This document shows positions 13,893 to 22,948 of a stretch of 64,000 nt of DNA, in pieces (position 1 is the first letter of the stretch; each line of letters begins with the position of its first letter). Position numbers and translations under genes: made by a program. This DNA comes from Pseudarthrobacter naphthalenicus (lineage in GTDB: Bacteria > Actinomycetota > Actinomycetes > Actinomycetales > Micrococcaceae): the NCBI RefSeq assembly GCF_029076445.1, contig NZ_JARESG010000004.1, positions 62,001-126,000 of the forward strand, given 5' to 3'. The notes beneath the pieces were generated by a model. That model was not told the origin of the DNA and searched no databases. It saw only the letters and a list, made by a program, of their open reading frames with translations.

Positions 13893-16622
13893 GTGCCAAG
13901 CAAGGCCAAAACCGGCAAGAAACTCGTGATCGTGGAGTCTCCGGCAAAGAGCAAGACCATCGCCAAGTACCTCGGCGAGGGCTTCATTGTCGAGGCCTCC
14001 ATTGGTCACATCCGCGACCTGCCGCAGCCGTCGGAGCTTCCTGCAGAACTGAAGAAGACTTCGGTGGGCAAGTTCGCCGTCGACATCGACAACGACTTCA
14101 AGCCCTATTACGTGGTGTCCGCGGACAAGCGCAAAAAGGTCACCGAGCTGAAGGCCGCGCTCAAGGATGCCGACGAACTTTATCTCGCAACCGATGGGGA
14201 CCGCGAGGGCGAAGCCATCGCGTGGCACCTGCTGGAAGTGCTCAAGCCCAAGGTCCCCGTATACCGGATGACGTTCGGTGAAATCACCAAGGAAGCCATC
14301 CAGCGCGCCATGGGAAACCTGCGCGACGTTGACCAGGACCTCGTGGACGCGCAGGAGACCCGCCGGATCCTGGACCGCCTCTACGGGTACGAGATCTCCC
14401 CGGTGCTGTGGCGCAAAGTGGCCCGCGGCCTGTCCGCCGGCCGCGTCCAGTCCGTGGTCACGCGCATGGTGGTGGACCGGGAACGCGAACGCATGGCCTT
14501 CAAAGCCGCGTCCTACTGGGACCTGACCGGCCAGTTCGGCGCCGGCACCGCCTCCTTCAAAGCCAAGCTGGCCGCCGTCGACGGTGCCAAGGTGGCCAGT
14601 GGCCGTGACTTCAACGACGCCGGTGAGCTCACCGCCCGCAACACCGTGCACCTGAACCAGGAACTCGCCACCTCCCTCGCCGCCGGGCTCCAGGATGCGG
14701 ACTTCCGCGTCCGGTCCGTGGACACCAAGCCTTACACCCGCCGTCCCGCGGCACCGTTCACCACCTCAACGCTGCAGCAGGAGGCCGGCCGCAAGCTGCG
14801 TTTCTCCTCCAAGAGCACCATGCAGATCGCCCAGCGACTGTATGAAAACGGCTACATCACCTATATGCGTACCGACTCCTCGGCCCTGAGCGATGAGGCC
14901 GTCACGGCTGCCCGCCGCCAGGCCTCCGAGCTGTACGGCCCCGAATACATCCCTGCATCACCGCGCGTGTACTCCAACAAAGCCGCGAACGCGCAGGAAG
15001 CCCACGAGGCCGTCCGCCCCGCCGGCGACTCGTTCCGCACCCCCGCCCAGGTGGCCAAACTCCTGTCCGGTGATGAGTTCCGCCTGTACGAGCTGATCTG
15101 GAAGCGCACCGTCGCATCGCAGATGGGCGACGCCAAGGGTTCCACGGCCACCATCCGCCTCGGCGCGGTTGCCGCGGACGGCCGGGACGCTGAATTCTCC
15201 GCCTCCGGCACCGTCATCACCTTCCCCGGCTTCCTTGCCGCCTATGAAGAAGGCAAGGACGAAAGCCGCGGCGACGACGACTCCGACGAGGCCCGCAGGC
15301 TCCCGAACGTGGCCAAGGATGACGCCCTCACGGCGTCGGACGTGGTGGCTGTTGGCCACGAAACGTCCCCGCCGCCGCGCTTCACGGAAGCCTCGCTGAC
15401 CGCCGAGCTGGAAAAGAAGGGCATCGGCCGTCCCTCAACCTACGCCTCCACCATCTCCACCATCCAGGACCGCGGCTACGTCCGGAAACAAGGTTCCGCC
15501 CTGGTGCCCAGCTGGATCGCGTTCTCCGTGATCCGCCTGCTCGAGCAGCACTTCAGCGACTACGTGGACTACGAGTTCACCGCCGACATGGAAGCGGACC
15601 TGGACAAGATCGCCAACGGCCAGGCGCGGGGACCTGCCTGGCTCAAGCACTTCTACTTCGGCGAGGACACCGACCCCGGTCTGCTGAGCATCGTCAACAA
15701 CCTCGGCGAGATCGATGCCCGGGAAATCAACTCGATTCCCATCACGGACGAGATCACGCTGCGGGTGGGCAAGTTCGGGCCCTACCTGGAGAGCTCGGCT
15801 GCAACGGTTGATCCGAAAACCGGCGAGATCGTTGAAAACTCGCGCGCCAACGTGCCTGAGGAACTCGCTCCGGACGAGCTCACACCGGCCAAGGCCATTG
15901 AGCTCATGGAGACTGCTGCGCCCGAGGAACGCGTCCTGGGCACGGACCCGCACACCGGCCACACGGTGGTGGCGAAGAACGGCCGCTACGGCGCCTACGT
16001 CACCGAAGTCATCCCGGAGATGACCGAGGAACAGATCGCCAACCAGCCGGTGGAGTATTACAAGAACGGCAAGCCCAAGCCGCCGAAGAAGCCCGTCAAG
16101 GCCAAGCCGCGCACCGGTTCGCTGTTCAAATCCATGACCGTTGAGTCGGTCACCCTGGACGAAGCCCTCCAGCTGATGAGCCTGCCCCGTGCTCTGGGTG
16201 AGGACGCCGAAGGCAACCTCATTACCGTGCAGAACGGACGCTTCGGGCCGTACCTGAAGAAGGGCACGGACTCGCGCTCCATCGGTTCGGAAGAGGAAAT
16301 CTTCACCATCACGCTGGAGCAGGCACTGGAAATCTACTCCCAGCCGAAGCAGCGCGGTGCCCGTGCCGCTGTGCCGCCGCTGGCCGAGTTCGGTCCGGAC
16401 CCTGTGTCGGAGAAGAACATTGTGGTGAAGGAAGGCCGCTTCGGGCCGTACATCACGGACGGCATCACCAACATCACCGTTCCCCGCGCCACCTCCCTCG
16501 AGGAGCTCACCCGCGAACAGGCCGTGGAACTCCTCGCCGAGAAACGGGCCAAGGGGCCGGTCAAGCGCACCACCACCGCCCGCAAGGCGCCGGCGAAGAA
16601 GAAGGCCCCCGCCAAAAAATAG
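13893..16622 (+). CDS. topA: DNA topoisomerase I (type IA)
   Basis: I chose GTG 13893, behind TAGGAGCACC, rather than the longer frame from 13851, because the protein then begins V-P-S-K-A-K-T-G-K-K-L-V-I-V-E-S as in relatives. It has 909 residues: the TOPRIM domain with the key Glu in V-I-V-E-S (residue 15) and D-x-D in T-D-G-D-R-E (101, 103), the catalytic Tyr in T-Y-M-R-T-D (residue 324), topoisomerase C-terminal repeats, and a Lys/Ala-rich basic tail. It relaxes negative supercoils in the cytoplasm. The long C-terminal region is usual for actinobacteria. Confidence 0.97.
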   Translation: MPSKAKTGKKLVIVESPAKSKTIAKYLGEGFIVEASIGHIRDLPQPSELPAELKKTSVGKFAVDIDNDFKPYYVVSADKRKKVTELKAALKDADELYLATDGDREGEAIAWHLLEVLKPKVPVYRMTFGEITKEAIQRAMGNLRDVDQDLVDAQETRRILDRLYGYEISPVLWRKVARGLSAGRVQSVVTRMVVDRERERMAFKAASYWDLTGQFGAGTASFKAKLAAVDGAKVASGRDFNDAGELTARNTVHLNQELATSLAAGLQDADFRVRSVDTKPYTRRPAAPFTTSTLQQEAGRKLRFSSKSTMQIAQRLYENGYITYMRTDSSALSDEAVTAARRQASELYGPEYIPASPRVYSNKAANAQEAHEAVRPAGDSFRTPAQVAKLLSGDEFRLYELIWKRTVASQMGDAKGSTATIRLGAVAADGRDAEFSASGTVITFPGFLAAYEEGKDESRGDDDSDEARRLPNVAKDDALTASDVVAVGHETSPPPRFTEASLTAELEKKGIGRPSTYASTISTIQDRGYVRKQGSALVPSWIAFSVIRLLEQHFSDYVDYEFTADMEADLDKIANGQARGPAWLKHFYFGEDTDPGLLSIVNNLGEIDAREINSIPITDEITLRVGKFGPYLESSAATVDPKTGEIVENSRANVPEELAPDELTPAKAIELMETAAPEERVLGTDPHTGHTVVAKNGRYGAYVTEVIPEMTEEQIANQPVEYYKNGKPKPPKKPVKAKPRTGSLFKSMTVESVTLDEALQLMSLPRALGEDAEGNLITVQNGRFGPYLKKGTDSRSIGSEEEIFTITLEQALEIYSQPKQRGARAAVPPLAEFGPDPVSEKNIVVKEGRFGPYITDGITNITVPRATSLEELTREQAVELLAEKRAKGPVKRTTTARKAPAKKKAPAKK

Positions 16623-16653
16623 ACGCCGGGTTTTCTGGCTTGTCGCACGGCCC

Positions 16654-16748
16654 GGAGGTTGAGCTTGTCGAAACCGGATGGGAGGAATCCGGCAGCGTGC
16701 GTCTAAGCGAGGAACGAGCGAGCACGCCGAGGATTCCTCCCATCCCGG
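16654..16748. repeat. REP-like palindromic element after topA
   Basis: A GGTTGAGCTTGTCGAAACC-type motif (16658-16675) is followed by a 15-base perfect inverted repeat, GGATGGGAGGAATCC (16676-16690) and its complement (16731-16745), with a partly pairing interior (GCGTGC against GCACGC). The motif is, as I recall, found many times in Arthrobacter-like genomes, which suggests a mobile or regulatory REP-type sequence, possibly also terminating topA. No second copy was noticed in this window. Confidence 0.45.
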
Positions 16749-16803
16749 TCCGGGGGTCATCCTCGGAATTGCGGTGTTGTGCGTAACGTGGTCGAGTAGA
16801 TAC

Positions 16804-17256
16804 ATGACTGAACAGCCCGGCACAGCCAATCCCACGCCGCTGAACGACCTCGAAGAGAAGCTTGCCCTGGGCGGAGAGCCTGAGGGCAGTCCCGTGGACG
16901 TCATCCTGTCGTTCCTCAACAGCGAGGTTTATGTCATCAGCACCGACGGCATCGAAGGGGAGGATTCCCAGGTGGAGCCGTTGGTCCTCGCGAATGCCGA
17001 CGGCGATCCCGTCCTTGCGGTTTTTTCGCACCCGAGCCGGGTGGACGAGCAGTATCTTGAGGCGGCCCCGAACGTTCTGGGAACCCAGGGTGCGGCCATC
17101 ATCGCCAACATCGGCGAGGAACTTGGCATGGTCATCAACCCCGGCGCCGCCTACGGCTTTGAGATCAACCCCGAGGGCGTGGCGAACATCAGGCGCGATT
17201 TCAAGCGCGCCGATGAACTGCCCGAGGGCTCACCCGAGGACCCGGCAGCCAACTGA
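16804..17256 (+). CDS. SseB-domain protein
   Basis: The ATG at 16804 gives a 150-residue product beginning MTEQPG; a longer frame runs upstream through the REP-like sequence and was rejected. The body matches an SseB N-terminal-type domain: V-D-V-I-L-S-F-L-N-S-E-V-Y-V, then V-L-A-V-F-S-H-P-S-R, and G-M-V-I-N-P-G-A. SseB proteins are soluble and of poorly known role in actinobacteria. The ribosome binding site is weak. Confidence 0.7.
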   Translation: MTEQPGTANPTPLNDLEEKLALGGEPEGSPVDVILSFLNSEVYVISTDGIEGEDSQVEPLVLANADGDPVLAVFSHPSRVDEQYLEAAPNVLGTQGAAIIANIGEELGMVINPGAAYGFEINPEGVANIRRDFKRADELPEGSPEDPAAN

Positions 17257-17307
17257 CATTTTTGGACCGGTTGTGAGTGCGGCCCTGCCCGGGGGAATAA
17301 TGGCAGG

Positions 17308-18333
17308 ATGCGGCTAGGCGTCCTCGATATCGGGTCCAACACTGTCCATCTCCTCCTGGTGGATGCCCACCCCGGCGCGCGCCCGGTTCCCTTCGCCTCG
17401 CACAAGCGGCCGCTGTCCCTGGTGCAGTATTTGGACGCTGACGGCAACATCACCGACGCCGGGCAGCACGAACTGACCGAATTCGTGCTGGAGGCGTGGG
17501 AATTTGCCGCCCGTCACAAGGCCGACGATTTGCTGGCCTTCTGCACGTCCGCCATCCGTGAAGCCACCAACGGCCCTGCCGTACTGGCACGCGTCAAGTA
17601 CGAGACCACCGTGACGCTGCAGGAACTGACAGGCAGTGAGGAAGCGTCCATGACGTTCTTCGCCGTCCGCCGCTGGTACGGCTGGGGCGCCGGGCCGGTC
17701 CTCAACCTGGACATCGGTGGCGGCTCCTTCGAAATGGCCTTCGGCCAGGACGAACTGCCGGAAGTAGCAACGTCCGCTCCGCTGGGTGCCAGCCGCCTGA
17801 CCAGGGACTGGCTGGCCGAGGATCCGCCGTCGGCCAAAAGCGTCAAGGAGCTTCGGCGCTACATCCGCAGTACGCTCGCCCCGGCCGTGAACAAGTTCGA
17901 AGGCCTGGGCCGGGCCAACCTGGTGGCGGGGACCTCCAAGACCTTCCGGTCCCTGGCCCGGATCGCCGGGGCGGCCCCGAGCGCCGCCGGCCCGTACGTG
18001 AAGCGTGAGCTGAACGCCACCGATCTGGGGGTCTGGGCCCAGCGGATTTCAGCCATGAAAGTCGAGGACCGGCTTTTCCTGCCCGGGGTGTCCGATGCCC
18101 GGGCCCATCAGCTGCTTGCCGGGGCGCTGGTGGCTGAAGCCGCGCTGGAGATGTTCAAGTTCAAGAAGATGAGGATCTGCCCCTGGGCTCTGCGTGAGGG
18201 CCTCATCCTGCGGCGGCTGGACCAGCTGGTCTTCGCCGGCCCGCTGGATCCGGCGCCCCACGTCCGCCTGGGTGCCCCCGGTGGCCCGGAACCATCCCCG
18301 GCGCCCGAGGCCGCGCTCCCCAGCGCGGGCTGA
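17308..18333 (+). CDS. ppx: Exopolyphosphatase / guanosine pentaphosphate phosphatase
   Basis: The 341-residue product belongs to the Ppx/GppA family: the N-terminal phosphate-binding motif L-D-I-G-S-N-T-V-H (residues 6-14), and the second motif L-D-I-G-G-G-S-F-E (near residue 135). Its length is near that of the short actinobacterial Ppx. It hydrolyses polyphosphate or pppGpp. It precedes proC, the same order as Rv0496-Rv0500 in M. tuberculosis. Confidence 0.9.
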   Translation: MRLGVLDIGSNTVHLLLVDAHPGARPVPFASHKRPLSLVQYLDADGNITDAGQHELTEFVLEAWEFAARHKADDLLAFCTSAIREATNGPAVLARVKYETTVTLQELTGSEEASMTFFAVRRWYGWGAGPVLNLDIGGGSFEMAFGQDELPEVATSAPLGASRLTRDWLAEDPPSAKSVKELRRYIRSTLAPAVNKFEGLGRANLVAGTSKTFRSLARIAGAAPSAAGPYVKRELNATDLGVWAQRISAMKVEDRLFLPGVSDARAHQLLAGALVAEAALEMFKFKKMRICPWALREGLILRRLDQLVFAGPLDPAPHVRLGAPGGPEPSPAPEAALPSAG

Positions 18334-18381
18334 CGGGTAACGCAGCGCTCCGGTGGCAGTGCGGGCCGCATTAACGCGAAA

Positions 18382-18436
18382 GCGCCGGGGTCCGCAGCAG
18401 GAAAATGGGGGGAAACCTGCTGCAGACCACCGGCGC
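18382..18436. terminator. Long near-perfect hairpin after ppx
   Basis: A 20-base arm (18382-18401, starting GCGCCGGGG) pairs almost perfectly with 18416-18436 across a 14-base loop rich in A and G. No long T-run follows, so it may act as a bidirectional or Rho-independent-like stop between ppx and proC. The rest of the 18334-18626 gap holds an AT-richer stretch (about 18480-18530) that probably carries the proC promoter. Confidence 0.6.
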
Positions 18437-18626
18437 CTCGGGCAAACATCCCCATGCTTGCCGCATCACTCGCACCCTCAATGAGGTAATAACTACGATA
18501 GGGCGGCAACTTGTGAGCAAGCTGCAGCCAACATGGGAGTCCGCTGGGAGTTGAAATCGGCGAGTTCCCGTTACGACGGATTTGTTCATTCCTGCACCCG
18601 TCCGGCCGAACTGCAATGATGGGTCC

Positions 18627-19460
18627 ATGAGTAACCGAATCGCCTTCCTGGGCTGTGGATCCATGAACGAAGCCATCCTCTCCGGCCTCCTGGGCTCCGG
18701 CACCGACCCGGCAGACGTCGTCGCCACTGTCCGGCGGGCGGAGCGCGCCGCTGAACTGGCAGAGCGGCACCACGGCATTACAGCCATCGCCGGTGATGAG
18801 GAACCGGACAACAACAGGCAGGCCGCCAAGGGATCAGGCGTTGTGATTCTGGGCGTGAAGCCTGTTGGTATTGCGGACCTGGCGCGTGAAATCAGCGCCT
18901 CCCTGTCGCCGAAGACCATCGTTGTCAGTGTTGCCGCCGCTGTGACGCTCGCGCAGCTTGAGGCGGCGCTGCCCGCCGGGCAGCCGGTGATCCGGACCAT
19001 GCCCAACACCCCCGCCAAGCTGGGACGCGGCGTCGTCTCCGTATCGGCCGGCAGCAATTGCTCACCCGAGCAACTGCAGCGGGCGAAAGACATCTTCAAG
19101 GCGGCAGGCACCGTGGTGGAGGTTCCGGAAGAGCAGGTGGACGCCGTCTCCGCCATCAGCGGGTCGGGCCCGGCCTATGCGTTCTACCTCGCCGAGGCCA
19201 TGGCGGCGGCAGGAGTCGAGTTGGGCCTGGAGCACGACCTGGCGCTCCTCCTGGCCCGCGAGACGGTCGCGGGTGCGGGCTTCATGCTTGCCGAGCCCGG
19301 AGCGGACCCCTCAGCACTCCGCATCAGCGTCAGCAGCCCCAACGGCACCACCGAGCGTGCCATCGCAACCTTCAACGAACGGGGCCTCCCGGCCATCATC
19401 GCCGCCGGAGCCCGCGCCGCAGCGGACCGCGCAGCGGAGATCTCCCGCCAACTGGGGTAA
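18627..19460 (+). CDS. proC: Pyrroline-5-carboxylate reductase
   Basis: The ATG at 18627 gives a 277-residue protein of usual length. The Rossmann motif G-C-G-S-M-N-E-A (residues 9-16) binds NAD(P)H. The segment I-R-T-M-P-N-T-P and the C-terminal motif S-G-S-G-P-A-Y (residues 173-179) are diagnostic of ProC, which makes proline from 1-pyrroline-5-carboxylate. The longer frame upstream was rejected because it passes through the promoter region. Confidence 0.95.
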   Translation: MSNRIAFLGCGSMNEAILSGLLGSGTDPADVVATVRRAERAAELAERHHGITAIAGDEEPDNNRQAAKGSGVVILGVKPVGIADLAREISASLSPKTIVVSVAAAVTLAQLEAALPAGQPVIRTMPNTPAKLGRGVVSVSAGSNCSPEQLQRAKDIFKAAGTVVEVPEEQVDAVSAISGSGPAYAFYLAEAMAAAGVELGLEHDLALLLARETVAGAGFMLAEPGADPSALRISVSSPNGTTERAIATFNERGLPAIIAAGARAAADRAAEISRQLG

Positions 19461-19497
19461 CGCCCGCCCGGACCGCGCTGGGGAGGGCACCTGCTGG

Positions 19498-20184
19498 CTA
19501 TGGCCGCGCGGCGAACCGTTCCAGCAGGTCCACGTGTCCCGAGACGATCAGCATGTCGCGCGCGGACACCTTCGTTTCCGGGCGGGCGTAGGTGAAGTCC
19601 TCGCCGGGGGACTTCACACCCACAATCGTCACACCGTATTTGGACCGCACCTGGGACTCATCGAGGGTGAAACCCACCGTCTCGCGGGGCGGGTACATTT
19701 TGACAATCGCGAAGTCGTCGTCGAACTCAATGAAGTCCAGCATGCGTCCCGAGACCAGGTGCGCTGCCCGGACGCCGGCGTCGGCCTCGGGGTAGATCAC
19801 GTGGTTGGCGCCGATCCGGGTGAGGATTTTCCCGTGCGAGGGCGTGATGGCCTTGACCCAGAGGTGCTCGATGCCCAGGTCCACCAGGTTGACGGTGATC
19901 AGCACCGAGGACTCGATGGATGTTCCCACGCCCACCACGGCAGAGCTGAACTCCTGCGCGCCGAGCTGGCGCAGCGCGTCGATGTTGGTTGCGTCCGCTT
20001 CCACCACATGGGTCAGGAGCGGCGCCCACTTCTGCACCAGCGTCCGGTCACGTTCGATCGCCAGGACCTCGCGGCCCTGTTTCACGAGCTGCTCGGCCGT
20101 GGACGAGCCGAAACGGCCCAAGCCGATCACCAGCACCGGCGCGTTGTGGGCGGGGCGGTTGGGGACGCCTGAGGAATTAGCCAA
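19498..20184 (-). CDS. Potassium uptake regulator KtrA/TrkA type
   Basis: The 228-residue product has an RCK N domain: V-L-V-I-G-L-G-R-F-G-S-S (residues 17-28) with an acidic residue ending the second strand (IERD), then an RCK C domain. KtrA binds NAD/ATP and gates KtrB. I chose a TTG start (20182-20184) that overlaps the end of the channel gene by 8 bases, because a longer frame lies entirely within that gene. The two form one operon, channel first. Confidence 0.85.
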   Translation of the reverse strand: MANSSGVPNRPAHNAPVLVIGLGRFGSSTAEQLVKQGREVLAIERDRTLVQKWAPLLTHVVEADATNIDALRQLGAQEFSSAVVGVGTSIESSVLITVNLVDLGIEHLWVKAITPSHGKILTRIGANHVIYPEADAGVRAAHLVSGRMLDFIEFDDDFAIVKMYPPRETVGFTLDESQVRSKYGVTIVGVKSPGEDFTYARPETKVSARDMLIVSGHVDLLERFAARP

Positions 20185-21610
20185 TGATGGGCCTCTCTTC
20201 CGGGTAGTGGTAAAGCTGGCTGCGCTGGCGCAGGGCCAGTCCGGCCGCGAGGGTAACAGTGCCAACGCGGCCCGCGAACATCAGCGCGGTCAGGACATAG
20301 ACGCCCGACGGCGGCAGTTCGGCACTGAGGTTGGTGCTCAGTCCCACGGTGGCAAAGGCTGAAATCGTTTCAAACAGCACCCGGTCCAGGGACGCACCGC
20401 TGATGTGCAGAAGCAGGAACGCGGACACGGAAACCAGGGTTGCCCCGGCCACGATGACGGAGATGGCCACCCGCATGGCGCCCTGGGGAATGGTGCGGCC
20501 GTACACCTTGACGTCCGCATCGCCCCGGGCTTCGGCAACGATGGCCAGGAACATTACCGCGATGGTGGTCACCTTGATGCCGCCGGCTGTGGAGGCGGAG
20601 CCGCCGCCGGCGAACATGAGCGCATCCGAGAGCAGCATGGTGGTGGATTCCATGTGGTTTTGTTCCACCAGGTTGAAGCCACCGGATCTTGTCATGACCG
20701 AAGCGAACAGGGAATGTGTGATCTTGTCACCCAGGTCCATGGGCCCGATGGTGCGCACGTTGTCCCATTCCATCAGGCCCCACAGCACAGCCCCGGCGCC
20801 CAGCAGGATGAAGGACACCTGGATGGTCAGCTTGGTGTGCAGGTTCCACTTTTTCCAGTTGAGCCCGTTCTGCTGCAGCACCATCACCACCGGGAAGCCC
20901 AGGCTGCCGAGGAAGACGCCCAGCATCAGCGGGATCAGGATCCACAGATCGGTCTCATAGGGGACGATGCCGTCCGAGTGCGGCGTGAACCCGGCGTTGT
21001 TGAAGGACGAAATTGAGTAGAAGACCCCATGCCACACTGCCTGCCAGAAGGGTTCGCCCAGGATCATGAAACGCGGGATCAATGCCAGCGCCAGGGTGCC
21101 CTCGATCACCACCGAGGTGGCGATGACGATCCGCAGGAGCGTACCCACCTCGCCGAGGCGGCCCGCGTTGTTCATGGCTTCCTGGGCGATGAGCTTGCCG
21201 CGCACACCCAGTTTCTTGCTCACCATGAGCGCGAGAAGTGAAGCCAGCGTCAACGTGCCCAAGCCACCCACGAAGATGCCCACGAGAATCACCAGTTGGC
21301 CAACGAAGGACCAGTGCGCCGCCGTCGAAACGACCGTCAGGCCGGTGACGCACACGGCCGACACCGCGGTGAACATGGCCTGGTGGATGGGAGTGGCCGT
21401 GCCGTCTGCGGAAGAGAAGGGCATCATGAGGAGGAACGTGAACACGAGGCAGACCGCGGCGAACGCGGTCAGGGCAAGCCGGGCCGGCGAAGTATTGGCG
21501 ATGTCGTCAATGAAGTCCCGCAGCCGGGTGAAAATCCAGAGGCCTTCGCGCTCCGGGTCCGCTGGGTGCCAGCTGGCCGGGATCCGTGGCCTGGACTGGC
21601 GTTCCGTCAT
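20177..21610 (-). CDS. Potassium uptake channel subunit KtrB/TrkH type
   Basis: The 477-residue product begins at ATG 21610, with GAGGAAAA just upstream; a longer frame to 21721 was rejected. It has about ten hydrophobic helices and the four pore loops of the SKT family, with selectivity glycines in S-A-V-C-V-T-G-L-T, S-I-S-S-F-N-N-A-G-F, T-R-S-G-G-F and A-T-V-G-L-S. It imports K+ driven by Na+ or membrane potential, in the plasma membrane. It works with the KtrA-type protein that follows. Confidence 0.93.
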   Translation of the reverse strand: MTERQSRPRIPASWHPADPEREGLWIFTRLRDFIDDIANTSPARLALTAFAAVCLVFTFLLMMPFSSADGTATPIHQAMFTAVSAVCVTGLTVVSTAAHWSFVGQLVILVGIFVGGLGTLTLASLLALMVSKKLGVRGKLIAQEAMNNAGRLGEVGTLLRIVIATSVVIEGTLALALIPRFMILGEPFWQAVWHGVFYSISSFNNAGFTPHSDGIVPYETDLWILIPLMLGVFLGSLGFPVVMVLQQNGLNWKKWNLHTKLTIQVSFILLGAGAVLWGLMEWDNVRTIGPMDLGDKITHSLFASVMTRSGGFNLVEQNHMESTTMLLSDALMFAGGGSASTAGGIKVTTIAVMFLAIVAEARGDADVKVYGRTIPQGAMRVAISVIVAGATLVSVSAFLLLHISGASLDRVLFETISAFATVGLSTNLSAELPPSGVYVLTALMFAGRVGTVTLAAGLALRQRSQLYHYPEERPIIG

Positions 21611-21714
21611 GGGTGGCTTTTCCTCGGTAGAAACTGTTTCCCTCAGTAGTAAACCACTAATGACTGTGTAATGACGGGGCCGCAGCGGTGGCGACCTCGG
21701 GTAGCCTGTGATTG

Positions 21715-22926
21715 ATGACATACCTGCCCGGTCTCAGCCAGCCCGCGCCGCCAACGATGGTGGCGTGGAGTTCGGCCATGACTGCCTACAACTTTGGTCC
21801 CGGCCACCCCATGGCGCCTGAACGGATGGATCTGACGGCCAGGCTGGCCAAGAGCCTCGGCCTGTTGGACCTGGCCCATGTGGCCGTGGTGGCCCCGGAG
21901 GTGGCAACGGACGCCGAACTGCAGACGGTGCACTCGCCCGAGTTTGTGGCGGCAGTCCGCCGGGTCAGCGCGGATCCTGCGTCACCCGATGAGGCCCGGG
22001 GCCTTGGGACCGAGGACGACCCCGCTTTCGCCGGCATGCACGAGGCCGCCGCCAGGATCGCGGGCGGGTCGCTTCTCGCGGCCACTATGATCCTGGACGG
22101 TTCCGCCCTGCACGCCGTGAATTTCGGCGGCGGCATGCACCACGCGGCCCGCGAACGGGCCAGCGGTTTTTGCATCTACAACGATTCTGCAGTGGCCATC
22201 CAGAGGCTGCTGGACGGCGGCATCGCGCGGGTGGCGTACATCGACGTCGACGCCCATCACGGTGACGGAACGGAAAGTATCTTCTGGGATGACCCCCGGG
22301 TCCTGACCATCTCGTTGCACGAAAGCGGACTCACGCTTTTCCCGGGGACAGGCTTCGCCAACGAGACCGGGGGGCCGCACGCGGAGGGAAGCGCTGCGAA
22401 CGTTGCCTTGCCGTCCGGGACGGGGGACGCCGGCTGGCTGCGTGCCTTCCACGCCGTGGTCCCTCAGCTCATAGGGGCATTTCAGCCCGAGGTCATCATC
22501 AGCCAGCACGGCTGCGATTCACACCGCCACGACCCTCTGGCCCACCTGAACATCAGCGTTGACGGCCAGCGCGAGGCGGCCACCGCCATCGGAAACCTGG
22601 CCGCCCGGCACTGCGGTGGACGCTGGATCGCCACCGGCGGTGGCGGCTACAGCGTCACGGACGTGGTGCCCCGCTCCTGGAGTCACCTCATCGCCATCGC
22701 AGCGGGCCGGCCCGTCCCGCTGCGCACCGAGGTGCCCAACGACTGGCGCGCCTACGTCCTGGCGAAATTTGGGCGGGATGCCCCTGAACTCATGGGTGAC
22801 GACGTTGAGCTCTGGTGGCGGTCCTGGGAAGTCGGGTTCGACCCCAATGACGCCGTCGACCGGACCGTCATGGCCACCCGCAAAGCGGTTTTCCCGTTCC
22901 ACGGCCTTGACCCCTGGTTTGACTGA
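21715..22926 (+). CDS. acuC: Histone deacetylase-family / acetoin utilisation AcuC-like hydrolase
   Basis: The 403-residue product is a class I-type deacetylase fold. Zn and catalytic residues are visible: N-F-G-G-G-M-H-H-A (two His), Y-I-D-V-D-A-H-H-G-D-G (metal-binding Asp and His), and I-S-Q-H-G-C-D-S-H. In B. subtilis AcuC deacetylates acetyl-CoA synthetase. The ATG at 21715 was preferred over the TTG three bases upstream. It is divergent from the Ktr operon. Confidence 0.88.
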   Translation: MTYLPGLSQPAPPTMVAWSSAMTAYNFGPGHPMAPERMDLTARLAKSLGLLDLAHVAVVAPEVATDAELQTVHSPEFVAAVRRVSADPASPDEARGLGTEDDPAFAGMHEAAARIAGGSLLAATMILDGSALHAVNFGGGMHHAARERASGFCIYNDSAVAIQRLLDGGIARVAYIDVDAHHGDGTESIFWDDPRVLTISLHESGLTLFPGTGFANETGGPHAEGSAANVALPSGTGDAGWLRAFHAVVPQLIGAFQPEVIISQHGCDSHRHDPLAHLNISVDGQREAATAIGNLAARHCGGRWIATGGGGYSVTDVVPRSWSHLIAIAAGRPVPLRTEVPNDWRAYVLAKFGRDAPELMGDDVELWWRSWEVGFDPNDAVDRTVMATRKAVFPFHGLDPWFD

Positions 22927-22948
22927 CTCCTGACCTTCCCGCGGGCCG

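Noticed and set aside
15435..16919. A 494-residue minus-strand frame opposite topA
   Set aside because: It is antisense to the well-conserved topoisomerase C-terminal region and shows no recognisable domain.
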